The notes beneath the pieces were generated by a model, which saw only the letters and a program-made list of their open reading frames with translations, made no database searches and was not told where the DNA came from. A program made the translations under genes and the position numbers. DNA of 64,000 bases from NCBI RefSeq assembly GCF_003977685.1, contig NZ_RYZH01000012.1:64778-128777 (forward strand), read 5' to 3'. Source of the DNA: Tautonia sociabilis (GTDB lineage: Bacteria > Planctomycetota > Planctomycetia > Isosphaerales > Isosphaeraceae). This document shows positions 18,501 through 25,900 of the stretch, one piece after another (within the stretch, counting starts at the first letter, position 1; every line of letters starts with the position of its first letter).

Positions 18501-18902
18501 GAGCACCCCTTCGCGCCAGGGCATAATTCCATTCGGATACGAGAGTCCGTCCAGGAACACGGTCGACCGATCGTACCGGCCGTCGCCGTCCTCGTCCTCC
18601 AGCACCCGGACCCGGCCTCCCCCCTCCACGCCGAGCGGGTAATCCGCCATCTCCACCACCCAGAGCCGGCCGTCGGCCGACCAGTCGAACGCCACCGGGT
18701 CCATCACCAGCGGCTCGCTCACCACCAGCTCCACCTCGAACCCGTCCGGCACCCGAATCGCCTCCCTCGCCTCGGCCGGCGCGAGCCCCTCCGGAGGGAC
18801 CTCCTCGGGGAGACGCTCTTGCCCCCGAACCAATCCCGGGACGAGGCTGGCGATCAGGGCGAGCGCGCCAATCGGCGCGACCGGCAGGCGGCGGGGCCTC
18901 AT
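15507..18902 (-). CDS. PVC-type haem-binding dehydrogenase-like protein
   Basis: A 1131-aa exported protein of the planctomycete/verrucomicrobia membrane-bound dehydrogenase family. Domains: signal peptide (1-26); beta-propeller rich in DGD repeats (about 45-370, for example EDEDGDGRYDR and EDSDGDGRCDRR, calcium-loop-like); HEAT-like helical repeats (about 400-830); cytochrome c domain with CAPCH at 856-860 and an axial Met candidate in KSLMPEG; a C-terminal carbohydrate-binding-like beta sandwich (about 1000-1131). Probable role is periplasmic oxidation of sugars or alcohols with electron transfer to haem. The ATG at 18902 was chosen because the signal peptide begins there. Confidence 0.85.
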   Translation of the reverse strand: MRPRRLPVAPIGALALIASLVPGLVRGQERLPEEVPPEGLAPAEAREAIRVPDGFEVELVVSEPLVMDPVAFDWSADGRLWVVEMADYPLGVEGGGRVRVLEDEDGDGRYDRSTVFLDGLSYPNGIMPWREGVLISSAPEILYAEDSDGDGRCDRREVLYSGFAEANPQHRLNGFSLGLDGWVYAADADGGRVRSTRSGDSVEVRGRDLRLRPDSGEIEPASGRSQYGRLRDDWGDWFLNNNSVWAWHVVLADEDLRRNPSFAASGVLQLLEPDTALYPASRTVARFNDPGAANRATSACSPSPYRDELLGSSFRSNLFICEPVHNLVHRMVLRPDGASYAGRRAEGEETSEFLASTEHWFRPVSVRTGPDGALWVADMNRAVIEHPEWIPDDWEARIDLRAGSDRGRIYRVVPSGSRPRGIPRLDGLDGPGLVAAMDSPNGWVRDTCQRLLIHEPDPSAIVPLRGLAASSGYPEARVQALWTLACLGGLDAEAVRVGLEDEHPEVRRAAILAGRSLLPEDAEAGGLMRAGAEDPEPRVRFASALAMGDWPDPRAAEALATIAKADGDDPWMRAAVLSSARPHASALLASLLGGDRIDASTAEEMIAPLFASAVSGSGPEAVSGIVREVLAAIGSAEDAGPARLSAVAALLDEAARAGVPVDRWVEADADPGLRALSARLSPFFEAAREIAGDEERDEEARAAAVRLLGREPGGAGRDSGVLAQLLRPQEASSVQREAVAAISRLGDDRVPALLLDGWRGHGPALRLAILDTLLTRDSWRDALLDAIEGGKVPASEVGPSHRERLLGSRDAPARDRAAALFGKTGGERAEVVARLRSALALGGDPKAGRAVFSKSCAPCHRLEGEGFDVGPDLASLSDRSPEALLVAILDPNRAVEAKYASYTAATVDGRVVTGLIAEETSNAVALLRQGGERDVLLRSEIEEIAGSGKSLMPEGLEQDISAQELAHLIAFLRELGLRPKEVPGNRPELVKPSPDGAIRLPAALAEIFGNRLTFEPTHENLGWWLRPDDRAAWTFEAARGGRFEVRVEWACQDEASGGPFAIEVGADRISGTVPGTGTWDDYRTDTVGTVSLGPGRHRLEVRMDGQHRAPLMDLKAVELVPVGEETKGEGR

Positions 18903-19172
18903 GGGCAGGACTCCTCGGCGGCTCGGAGCAGGGCGGGGCTGGGCGGCAAGTCCCCGGAGTATAACCGGCGCGCACCGGGCGGAGCGAGCGCCCTGCAACG
19001 CCCCCCCCGATCGCATCCCCCGCTGGCCCCCCGACCCCTCGAACCCCGAGCCGCCGAAACCTCCAGACGCCGAAACGCCAAACCACCGAGTCTCCGAGGC
19101 GACCGAGGACGAAGCAACGGAGGGAGAGCCGCGACCTCGGACGTCCTCCGCTTCTCTTCTCCTCCTCTCCTC

Positions 19173-19298
19173 CGCGTCTCCTCCTCTTCGTCTCCTCCTC
19201 TTCGTCTCCTCCTCTTCGTCTCCTCCTCTTCGTCTCCTCCTCTTCGTCTCCTCCTCCGCGTCTCCTCCTCCGCGTCTCCTCCTCCGCGTCTCCTCCTC
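19173..19298. repeat. 14-bp polypyrimidine tandem repeat, nine copies
   Basis: Nine exact-length units of pattern YKCGTCTCCTCCTC-like sequence: one CGCGTCTCCTCCTC, five TTCGTCTCCTCCTC, three CGCGTCTCCTCCTC. The unit length is not a multiple of 3, so copy-number change would shift any frame through it. The strand is almost purely pyrimidine, with triplex potential. Confidence 0.9.
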
Positions 19299-19484
19299 TG
19301 CGTCTCTGTTCTTCCTCCCTCTGCTCCTCCTTTCGAGATCCGTTCTCCCTCCCCCCAGGCCAGGATCCCCCGCCAGGATCCTGCCGTCCCTCACCCTCCG
19401 GGCCGGCTCGCGTTCCACACGCAATCACGTAAGCCAAACGCTCAAAACCTCTTGCGCCATCCGACACCCCGACTCTCCCTCATT

Positions 19485-19500
19485 TGGCACGCTCCTTGAA
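19485..19500 (+). promoter_or_regulatory. Possible sigma-54-type promoter
   Basis: TGGCACGCTCCTTGAA matches the sigma-54 consensus TGGCACG-N4-TTGCW except that the -12 GC is GA. It lies 146 nt upstream of the ATG at 19646. The mismatch falls at a key base, so this is tentative. Confidence 0.3.
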
Positions 19501-19645
19501 TTCACTCCGATCGTGTCCGGCCCCAACGGTCGCACCCGGGTGCCGGACGCGAGCCCGATCCCATCGAGTCTGCACCGGCCCGAGGCCCGAGCGATTCCCG
19601 TCCGAGCCGACGGCCGCCGCGATCGCATCGCGAGAGGAGCGCACC

Positions 19646-20413
19646 ATGTTGACGTCCACGATTCGAGCGGCGGCCCTGGCCCCCCTGGTCGCCCTGACGA
19701 TGCTCGGCACGTCGGCCCATTCCCAGACGATCGACCTCCGCCTCCCCCCCTTCGGCCGAGGGGCGATGGTCCACCGCGGCCCGTCGCACCTCTCCGGCCG
19801 ATCGGCCCCGCACCTTGCCGACCGAGGAGTTCGCCCGGCTCGGCACGTCGACCACGACCACGACCTCAACCCCAACCTCAACCTCAACCACGGCTTCGGC
19901 CTCGTCTCGCCGGGGCCGGGGCGGTTCCCCGGCGTGTTGCCCCCCGTCGAGGCGGCCCTGGGATACGGGGGGGGGCCCCTCCCGGGCGGGCCGGGAGGCT
20001 TCCCGATCGGCGCCGTTCCGCCGGCCGCCGGAGTTTATCCGCTGGTGCTGGGCCCGGGGCTGGGGGGAGGCTGCGTGCCGGGGGCCTCGCCGGTGATCGG
20101 AGCGGTCGACACGCTGATCGGCCAGGTGGCCGCCTTCCTCCAGGTGTTCGGGCCGACGGTGCGCTGCGTCCCCCAGGGGGAGCGGATCTACGCCGACGCG
20201 CTGGCCCTCTACGAGTCGTCCCTCGCCTTCCGGCAGGCCGCGCTGGCCGGGGCGCCGCCGTGCGACCTGCGCCGGCTCCATGCCGCGATGGAGGCCTCCT
20301 GCGGCCGGCTGGTCAACCGGGTCAATTGCATCGCCCGAGGCCGCACCGGACCAAACATCGAGCAGGTCCGGCTCATCGGCGCCCTGTGCCGGCAGATCGG
20401 GGCCGTGATCTGA
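19646..20413 (+). CDS. Exported protein of unknown function, His/Asn-rich N-terminus
   Basis: A 255-aa protein I do not recognise. A signal peptide (1-26, ending AHSQ) is followed by a basic and His/Asp/Asn-rich stretch (about 60-85, including DHDHDLNPNLNLNHG), a Gly/Pro-rich linker (90-140) and a C-terminal helical domain with five cysteines (CVPG, RCVPQ, PPCDL, ASCGR, NCIAR, ALC). The even spread of Cys suggests disulfides outside the cytoplasm. GAGAGGAGC precedes the ATG. It converges with the iron-uptake operon, sharing the hairpin at 20434-20460. Confidence 0.7.
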   Translation: MLTSTIRAAALAPLVALTMLGTSAHSQTIDLRLPPFGRGAMVHRGPSHLSGRSAPHLADRGVRPARHVDHDHDLNPNLNLNHGFGLVSPGPGRFPGVLPPVEAALGYGGGPLPGGPGGFPIGAVPPAAGVYPLVLGPGLGGGCVPGASPVIGAVDTLIGQVAAFLQVFGPTVRCVPQGERIYADALALYESSLAFRQAALAGAPPCDLRRLHAAMEASCGRLVNRVNCIARGRTGPNIEQVRLIGALCRQIGAVI

Positions 20414-20424
20414 CCGGGATCAGC

Positions 20425-20667
20425 TCAGTCGTCGCCGGGCGAGCCCTTGGCTCGCCCGGCCTTGCCCGGGGGCGGGCCGATCGAGAGCGAAACCAGAGGC
20501 GCTGCCCGCCCGCCCGACTCCCCCGACGACGGGCAGCCCCCGCATCCGGAGCCGCACCCCGACGCCGGCAGACGGCCCGCCACCGCCCGGTAGCCCGACC
20601 TCGCCAGGAAGCCCGCCGCCGCCACCGCCAGGCCGATCGCCGCGATGTCCTGCCCGCCGATCCCCAT
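20425..20667 (-). CDS. FeoB-associated Cys-rich small membrane protein
   Basis: An 80-aa protein with one N-terminal transmembrane helix (about 8-22, IAAIGLAVAAAGFLA) followed by GCGSGCGGCPSSG, a C-x3-C-x2-C cluster. This is the pattern of the short FeoB-associated Cys-rich proteins that often follow feoB and may handle iron or redox during Fe(II) uptake. It starts 63 bp after the feoB stop on the same strand. Its last codons encode a perfect 12-bp hairpin (20434-20460). Confidence 0.8.
   Translation of the reverse strand: MGIGGQDIAAIGLAVAAAGFLARSGYRAVAGRLPASGCGSGCGGCPSSGESGGRAAPLVSLSIGPPPGKAGRAKGSPGDD
20434..20460. terminator. Hairpin, likely bidirectional terminator inside a coding end
   Basis: GCCGGGCGAGCC (20434-20445), loop CTT, GGCTCGCCCGGC (20449-20460): a perfect 12-bp stem between two convergent genes. 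It lies within the last codons of the Cys-rich gene and 20 nt past the stop of the 255-aa gene. There is no T-tract. Confidence 0.65.
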
Positions 20668-20730
20668 CCGATCGGTCCTCCTCGATGGCGACGCCCGGCC
20701 CTCCCGTCGCGTCGGGCCCGCTCGAGCCCA

Positions 20731-22959
20731 TCAAGCGGCCAGCAGCGAGCCGAGCTGATAAGCGAGCAACGCCCCCAGATACGCCAGCGCCGTCATGTAG
20801 GCGAAGCTGAACGCCGGCCAGGCCCAGGAATTCGTCTCGCGACGGATCACGGCCAGCGTCGAGACGCACTGGGCGCACAACGCGAAGAAGACCATGATCG
20901 ACAGCGCCACCGGCACCGAGAACAGCGGCCTGCCGTCCGGCCATCGAGCCTCCCGGAGCGCGGACTGGAGCCGGCTGGCCCCCTCCTCGCCCTCCACGTC
21001 GGTGCCGATGTCGAAGACCACTCCCAGCGTGGCGACCACCACTTCCCGGGCCGGGAACGAGGCCAGCGCCGCCGCCCCGATCCGCCAGTCCCACCCCAGG
21101 GGCCTCACGGCCGGCTCGATCATCCTCCCGGCCCGGCCGAGCAGGCTGTTCCGCTGCTGTTCCCCCAGCGCCCGGGCCTCGATCGCGGCGATCCTCGCCT
21201 GCAGCTCCGCCACCCGATCCGGGTCGTCGGCCCGCTCCCGGGCCGCTTCCAGGGCGAAGACCTCCTGCTCGTACCGATCGGCCTCCCGTTCCGGCAGCCT
21301 CGGGTAGTAGAGCAACGCCCACATCACGACCGAGACGGCCACGATGATCGTCCCCGCCCTCCTCACGAACGACCAGCCGCGGTCGAGCATCCGGAAGATC
21401 ACCACCCGGGGAGAGGGCCACTTGTAGGCCGGCAATTCCATCACGAACGGCGGCGTCGGCCCCCGGAAGACCGTCCGCTTCAGCGCCCAGGCCACGCCCG
21501 CCGCCGCGACGACGCCCACCGAGTACAGCCCCACCATCGTCGCCGCCTGCACGCTGAGCACCCCTCCGATCGCCGCCGGAGGAATGAACGCCGCGATCAG
21601 CAGCGTGTACACCGGCAGTCGGGCCGAGCAGCTCATCAGCGGAGCCACCAGGATCGTCGTCATCCGGTCCCGACGGTCCTCGATCACCCGGGTCGCCATC
21701 ACGCCGGGAATCGCGCAGGCAAACGACGACAGCAGCGGGATGAACGACTTGCCGCTCAGGCCCAGCCTCGTCATCAGGCGGTCCATCAGGTAGGCCGCCC
21801 TCGCCAGGTAGCCGCAGTCTTCCAGGATGCCCAGGAAGAAGAAGAGGATGAAGATCTGAGGAAGGAACACGATCACCCCGCCGACGCCGGCAATCACGCC
21901 GTCGACGACCAGGCTCCGCAACGCCCCCTCGGCCATCGCCCCCTCGACCGCCTCGGCCAGCCAGCCGACCCCGGCGTCGATCAGGTCCATCGCCGGCCCG
22001 GCCCAGGTGAAGACGGCCTGGAACATCATCGCCATCAGGGCCACGAAGATCACCGTGCCCCAGACCCGGTGCGTCAGCACCCGGTCCACGCGGTCGCCGG
22101 TCGTCATCCTCGGCTGGTCCGGCCGGGAGACCACCCCGTCGAGCACCCCAGCGGCCCAGCCATACCGGGCCATCGCCTCCACCGCCGGCACCGGGCAGCC
22201 AGCCTCGGCCAGCCGGGCCCGGCTCGAGACGACCCGGTCGTGCAGCTCGGCCGGGTCGACCTGCGCAACGACCCCCTCCAGGTACCCGCTCAGATCCAGC
22301 AAGAGCCGCTCGACCAGATAGCGGGGCAGGGGGGGGCCCCCCGGGCGTCTCTCCGCCAGCCAGGCCTCCAGCGCGGCCACTTCCTCCCGGAACGGCTCGG
22401 GGAACGGGCTCTCGACGACCGCCGGAGGCCGATCCGCCGCCTCGGCCAGCGCCGCCTTCAGCGCGTCGAGCCCCTTGCGACGGTGCGCCTGCACCGGAAC
22501 GACGGGAACGCCGCCAAGCCGATCGCGCAGCCGATCCAGGTCGATCGCCACCCCGCGCTCCTCGGCCAGATCCGTCATCGTCAGCGCGACGACCGCCGGC
22601 CGGCCCAGCTCGAGCACCTGGCTGACGAGGTAGAGGTTCCGCTCCAGGTTGGTCGCGTCGACGACGCAGAGCACCGCGTCCGGCCCCGGCGTGTCGGCCC
22701 GCCGCCCGAGCAGCACATCGACGGCCACCATCTCGTCCGGCGACCTCGGCGCCAGGCTGTACGTCCCCGGTAGGTCGATCAGCGTCCAGCGCCGATCGCC
22801 GATCGTCATTCTCCCCGTCTTCTTCTCGACCGTCACGCCCGGGTAGTTCCCCACCCGCTGCTGCACCCCCGACAGGGCGCCGAAGACGGTCGACTTCCCC
22901 GTGTTCGGGTTGCCGATCAGGGCCACGGTGCGGGTCTGCGGGTCTGCGGCGATGGCCAT
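20731..22959 (-). CDS. feoB: Ferrous iron transporter FeoB
   Basis: A 742-aa FeoB. The N-terminal G domain has G1 GNPNTGKST (16-24) and G3 DLPGTY (62-67). The G4 position reads TMTD (127-130) where FeoB normally has NxxD. A helical GDI-like region follows, then the transport domain with two gate modules (ALMAMMFQAVFTWAGPAMD; CAIPGVMATRVIEDRRDR; PLMSCSARLPVYTLL) and a cytoplasmic insertion around residues 590-650. Start: ATG 22959 (MAIAADPQTR) immediately before the G domain; a longer in-frame form from GTG 23097 is possible but lacks conservation. It sits 178 bp downstream of feoA2 and is part of an iron-regulated operon. Confidence 0.92.
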   Translation of the reverse strand: MAIAADPQTRTVALIGNPNTGKSTVFGALSGVQQRVGNYPGVTVEKKTGRMTIGDRRWTLIDLPGTYSLAPRSPDEMVAVDVLLGRRADTPGPDAVLCVVDATNLERNLYLVSQVLELGRPAVVALTMTDLAEERGVAIDLDRLRDRLGGVPVVPVQAHRRKGLDALKAALAEAADRPPAVVESPFPEPFREEVAALEAWLAERRPGGPPLPRYLVERLLLDLSGYLEGVVAQVDPAELHDRVVSSRARLAEAGCPVPAVEAMARYGWAAGVLDGVVSRPDQPRMTTGDRVDRVLTHRVWGTVIFVALMAMMFQAVFTWAGPAMDLIDAGVGWLAEAVEGAMAEGALRSLVVDGVIAGVGGVIVFLPQIFILFFFLGILEDCGYLARAAYLMDRLMTRLGLSGKSFIPLLSSFACAIPGVMATRVIEDRRDRMTTILVAPLMSCSARLPVYTLLIAAFIPPAAIGGVLSVQAATMVGLYSVGVVAAAGVAWALKRTVFRGPTPPFVMELPAYKWPSPRVVIFRMLDRGWSFVRRAGTIIVAVSVVMWALLYYPRLPEREADRYEQEVFALEAARERADDPDRVAELQARIAAIEARALGEQQRNSLLGRAGRMIEPAVRPLGWDWRIGAAALASFPAREVVVATLGVVFDIGTDVEGEEGASRLQSALREARWPDGRPLFSVPVALSIMVFFALCAQCVSTLAVIRRETNSWAWPAFSFAYMTALAYLGALLAYQLGSLLAA

Positions 22960-23137
22960 GGCGAGGGTCGGCTCGGGCGGCGGGATCGGGAGGAGGAGGG
23001 CGGCGAGCCGAACCCGGTCGGTCGGGCGGGCGGGCGGGGCGGCCGCCATCTCGGCTCGGCTCGGCACGTCGAGGGGAGACGAAACGAGGCGAGGCACCGC
23101 ATCGCGACCCGACGCCGGGGGAGGAGACGAGCCGAGG

Positions 23138-23374
23138 CTACGACACCGAGACCTCGACCCCGGCCGCCTCGGCCTTCCTCAGGCTCAGGCGGTAGCCGCG
23201 CAGCTCGAAGACCAGCGGGTCCCCCAGCGGGGCGACAGCGACGAGCGTGACCTCGGTGCCGGGGATCAGCCCCATCTCCATCGCGCGGACGCCGGCGTCC
23301 CCGGTCGCGTCGACGGCCACGACCCGGGCCGACTGCCCCACCGTCAGGTCCGAGAGCCGGGCCGTCGTCGTCAT
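23138..23374 (-). CDS. feoA: FeoA-domain protein (second)
   Basis: A 78-aa SH3-like FeoA domain: LSDLTVGQSARV, RAMEMGLIPGTEVTLV and FELRGYRLSLRKAEA are the family landmarks. FeoA binds FeoB and supports Fe(II) uptake. Its ATG overlaps the stop of the preceding feoA as ATGA (23371-23374), indicating translational coupling. Confidence 0.9.
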   Translation of the reverse strand: MTTTARLSDLTVGQSARVVAVDATGDAGVRAMEMGLIPGTEVTLVAVAPLGDPLVFELRGYRLSLRKAEAAGVEVSVS

Positions 23375-23640
23375 GCCACCGGCACTCCGGATCGGACCAG
23401 CACGCCGGACAGCTCGTCGGAGCGGACCCCCAGCTTGTGGCCGTCCAGCCGGAGGATGCACGGGCTCCCCGGGCGGATCATCTCCACCTCGGCCCCGCGG
23501 CGCAGGCCCATCTCCCGCAGGCGGTGCACCAGCGCGCCGCCCCCGAGCACCTGGTCGACCCGAGCCACCTGGCCCGGCCGCAACAGGGTCAGGGGGATCA
23601 GCTCGGCCTCCGTCGAGGGCATCGCGGCGATGACCGACAT
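23371..23640 (-). CDS. feoA: FeoA-domain protein (first)
   Basis: An 89-aa FeoA domain (LTLLRPGQVARV, RLREMGLRRGAEVEMI, LDGHKLGVRSDE). First gene of the feo operon. Start ATG 23640 is preferred; ATG 23670 is in frame and possible. The untranslated leader from the predicted start of transcription near 23752 would be about 110 nt. Two different FeoA paralogues in one operon are common in planctomycetes; the pair may form a heteromeric partner for FeoB. Confidence 0.88.
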   Translation of the reverse strand: MSVIAAMPSTEAELIPLTLLRPGQVARVDQVLGGGALVHRLREMGLRRGAEVEMIRPGSPCILRLDGHKLGVRSDELSGVLVRSGVPVA

Positions 23641-23734
23641 CGGGGCGCTCCGTCGTTGGGCGGTGGGCATCGGCGGGGGGGCCCGATCCAGGGCGTCCCG
23701 GGCACGTCCGGGCCACCTTCGGGCGGGCTGCGTA

Positions 23735-23751
23735 TTGAGATTCAATCTCAA
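23735..23751. promoter_or_regulatory. Fur-type operator of the feo operon
   Basis: TTGAGATTCAATCTCAA is a perfect inverted repeat of 8-bp arms around a single C. It has the 7-1-7 geometry of Fur boxes (TGATAATNATTATCA). It sits at about +1 to +17 of the promoter at 23759-23788, so bound repressor would block initiation. It is one of few AT-rich spots in the region. Confidence 0.75.
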
Positions 23752-23758
23752 CACCCGA

Positions 23759-23788
23759 ATTATAGAGGAACCGGCCGAGGGCCGTCAA
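23759..23788 (-). promoter_or_regulatory. Sigma-70-type promoter of the feo operon
   Basis: Read on the minus strand: TTGACG (23788-23783), 18-nt spacer, TATAAT (23764-23759). Both hexamers are near-consensus, which is striking in DNA of this GC content. It points towards feoA1. The divergent methyltransferase gene starts at 23818. Confidence 0.75.
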
Positions 23789-23817
23789 ACCTTTTGTGAA
23801 AGCGGGTCGGGGGGATC

Positions 23818-24528
23818 ATGTCGACAGCCGAGCCGGATTCCTGTTACCAAGGGCCCGAGGCGATCTCCGACCTCCGTGTCGGCGGCCGATCGCTCCGACT
23901 GTGCCGGCCCGCCGAGCCGGAGCGATTGCTGGACGACCCGGTCGTCCTCTCCTGGAACGCCCGAGACGACTACATGCCCTACTGGGCCTTCCTCTGGCCC
24001 GGCGCCTTCCTGCTGGCCGAGGCCGTCGCCGCCGAGCCCTGGGCCCCCGGCCTGACCGCCCTGGAGCTGGGCTGCGGCCTCGGCCTCGCCGGCCTGGTCG
24101 GCCTCGACGCCGGGCTCTCCCGGGTCGTCTTCACCGACTACGACCGCGCCCCCCTCCGCTTCGTCGCCGCCAGCGCCGAGATCAACGGCTTCTCCTCCGA
24201 TCGGTTCGCCGTCGACCTGCTCGACTGGCGCCTCCCTCCCGAGGACCGCTTCCCCGTGATCCTCGGCGCCGATGTGCTCTATGAGCGCCGCCTCATCCCC
24301 CTGGTCGTTGGCGTCCTCCGCGCCATGCTCGACCCCGACGGGTTCGCCCTGGTCTCCGGCCCCTACCGCGTCGCCACCGAGGACCTCGAGCCCGCCCTCG
24401 CCGCCGCCGGCCTCCGGTTCGAGTCCTCCCCGATCTGCTCCCGAGACGAAACCGGCAAACCCCTGCGCGGGACGTTGCACCGCATCTGGCCCCGATCGAG
24501 CCCTGGTCGTCGGCTCCCCTCGGCCTGA
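23818..24528 (+). CDS. Class I SAM-dependent methyltransferase (METTL21/Nnt1-like)
   Basis: A 236-aa methyltransferase. SAM motif I is ELGCGLG (83-89), followed by VFTDYDRAPLRF (acidic motif II) and the ILGADVLYERRL strand. The N-terminal part (DDYMPYWAFLWPGAFLLAEAV) resembles family-16 protein-lysine methyltransferases and nicotinamide N-methylase-like proteins. Substrate is unknown. No signal peptide. It is divergent from the feo operon and may share its control region, but no operator copy lies on its side of the promoter. Confidence 0.85.
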   Translation: MSTAEPDSCYQGPEAISDLRVGGRSLRLCRPAEPERLLDDPVVLSWNARDDYMPYWAFLWPGAFLLAEAVAAEPWAPGLTALELGCGLGLAGLVGLDAGLSRVVFTDYDRAPLRFVAASAEINGFSSDRFAVDLLDWRLPPEDRFPVILGADVLYERRLIPLVVGVLRAMLDPDGFALVSGPYRVATEDLEPALAAAGLRFESSPICSRDETGKPLRGTLHRIWPRSSPGRRLPSA

Positions 24529-24563
24529 CTCGCCCCGGAGACGCTGGCGATCTCCGGGGCGAG
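24529..24563. terminator. Bidirectional hairpin terminator
   Basis: CTCGCCCCGGAGA (24529-24541), 9-nt loop, TCTCCGGGGCGAG (24551-24563): a perfect 13-bp stem starting directly after the methyltransferase stop and 27 bp from the end of the convergent acyltransferase gene. No T-tract. Confidence 0.7.
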
Positions 24564-24589
24564 GGCCCCCCGAGGCCCTCCCTGCGTCC

Positions 24590-25900
24590 TCAGTGAGCCG
24601 CCGGCGCCTCGGGCAACGCCGCGGAGGCCTCCTCGGGCCGGGCCCGCCGTCCCAGCCGGGCCGGAGGGTAGGTCCGGCCGTTGAGGAACCGGCCGAGGAA
24701 CGTTGGCCGCACCATCAGGTCGTAGCTGGCGAACAGCAGCGCCGAGGCGACCACCAGGATGATCGCGGCCTTCGCCAGGGCGGGGATCGGCAGGTCGAAC
24801 ATCAGCCCTTGCATCCAGTAGATCAGCGGCAGGTGCGCCAGGTACACCCAGTACGCCGAGTCCGACACATAGCGCATCGCCGGGCTCGGGCGATCGAAGA
24901 GCCGCTGGAACAGCCCGATGAAGCCGAAGACGCAGAGCCAGGCGACCAGGGCGCCGGTGATCGCCAGCTCCGGCTTCCTCACAACCTGCCCGTTCTCACC
25001 GAAGGCCGAGCCGAGGACGCCGAGATCGACCACCAGCACCCCCAGCGCCGCCACCAGCGTCAGGCCCGGCCGACGGCCGAGCAGGGGCAGCAGGTCGACG
25101 TTCCGATACAGCATCCAGCCGAACCCGAAGAACGGGGCGTAGGCCAGCAGCGCCAGCGGGTTCGGCAGGAACAGCGGGAACTCCTGCGCGAACAGCCCCG
25201 AGGAGAACGGCACCATGAGCGTCAGGAACGACATCCCGACCGCCGTCGGCAGCAGCAGGTGCCACCGCGCCAGCCTCCGGAACAGGCCGCTCCAGGCCCG
25301 GCCGATCGCCCCCCCTCCGGCCCGGGCGACGAACCGGAAGACGACCGCCCCCAGGTAGAACCAGAGCAAGGCGTACAGGAACCACAGGTGTAGCGGGGAG
25401 ATCAGGAACAGGTTGTACCAGGGCTGCCAGTCCTCGGCCCAGGGGATGATTCCGGTCGACCACCAGCCCCGCAGCACCTCCCAGCCCGGCAAGCCCTCGT
25501 GCTTGGCCACGCCGAAGACGAAGGCGGACATCGTGATCGGGAACAGGATCGGCCAGCCGACCAGCAGCGGCAGGCCCACCCGCTTCATCCGGTTCGACCA
25601 CATCCCCCTCACCCCTCGCTTCGCGCAGAGCAGCGCGGCGAAGAAGCCGGCCATCACGAAGAAGACCTGCATCCGGAAGGCGTGGATGCCGAAGAAGACC
25701 GGCCCCGCCAGCTCCGAGGTGCGGACGTCCCGGAAGTCGAACCCGGGGAACAGCGGATTGGGCAGGTAGAACTGGAACGTGTGCAGAACCACGCCCAGCA
25801 GCATCATCACGGCCCTCAGGGCGTCGAAGCCGTGATACCGGGTCTGGGGCTCCGGTGCGCCCTCGGTTGTGATTGGGTTGGCGGTCGCGTCGGTCATCAT
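24590..25900 (-). CDS. Acyltransferase 3 family membrane protein (OpgC-like)
   Basis: A 436-aa multi-pass membrane O-acyltransferase. The start RYHGFDALRAVMMLLGVVLHT contains the family Arg and the catalytic-type His; a second landmark is VFFGIHAFRMQVFFVMAGFF. About ten transmembrane segments follow. The closest named type is MdoC/OpgC, which succinylates periplasmic glucans, but many relatives acylate other surface polysaccharides. ATG 25900 is followed at once by a second ATG. It is 285 bp downstream of pyrD on the same strand, with nothing recognisable in that gap. Confidence 0.85.
   Translation of the reverse strand: MMTDATANPITTEGAPEPQTRYHGFDALRAVMMLLGVVLHTFQFYLPNPLFPGFDFRDVRTSELAGPVFFGIHAFRMQVFFVMAGFFAALLCAKRGVRGMWSNRMKRVGLPLLVGWPILFPITMSAFVFGVAKHEGLPGWEVLRGWWSTGIIPWAEDWQPWYNLFLISPLHLWFLYALLWFYLGAVVFRFVARAGGGAIGRAWSGLFRRLARWHLLLPTAVGMSFLTLMVPFSSGLFAQEFPLFLPNPLALLAYAPFFGFGWMLYRNVDLLPLLGRRPGLTLVAALGVLVVDLGVLGSAFGENGQVVRKPELAITGALVAWLCVFGFIGLFQRLFDRPSPAMRYVSDSAYWVYLAHLPLIYWMQGLMFDLPIPALAKAAIILVVASALLFASYDLMVRPTFLGRFLNGRTYPPARLGRRARPEEASAALPEAPAAH

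Larger units (their letters stand above)
18903..19645. other. Divergent intergenic region with microsatellite
   Basis: 743 bp between the haem-protein gene (minus) and an exported-protein gene (plus). It contains a 126-bp pyrimidine-rich 14-bp tandem repeat (19173-19298), a sigma-54-like sequence (19485-19500) and, for the minus gene, an isolated TATACT at 18957-18962 without a -35 at proper distance. Open frames across the repeat translate to Ser/Leu/Arg low complexity and are not genes. Confidence 0.6.

Noticed and set aside
19173-19298. CRISPR array
   Set aside because: Units are directly contiguous 14-mers with no unique spacers and no cas genes nearby; the same holds for 1-112 and 35896-35965.
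18901-22773. A long plus-strand open frame from the 14-bp repeat through the feo region
   Set aside because: It passes through the microsatellite and then antisense to feoB; residues are Arg/Pro/His-rich and not protein-like.
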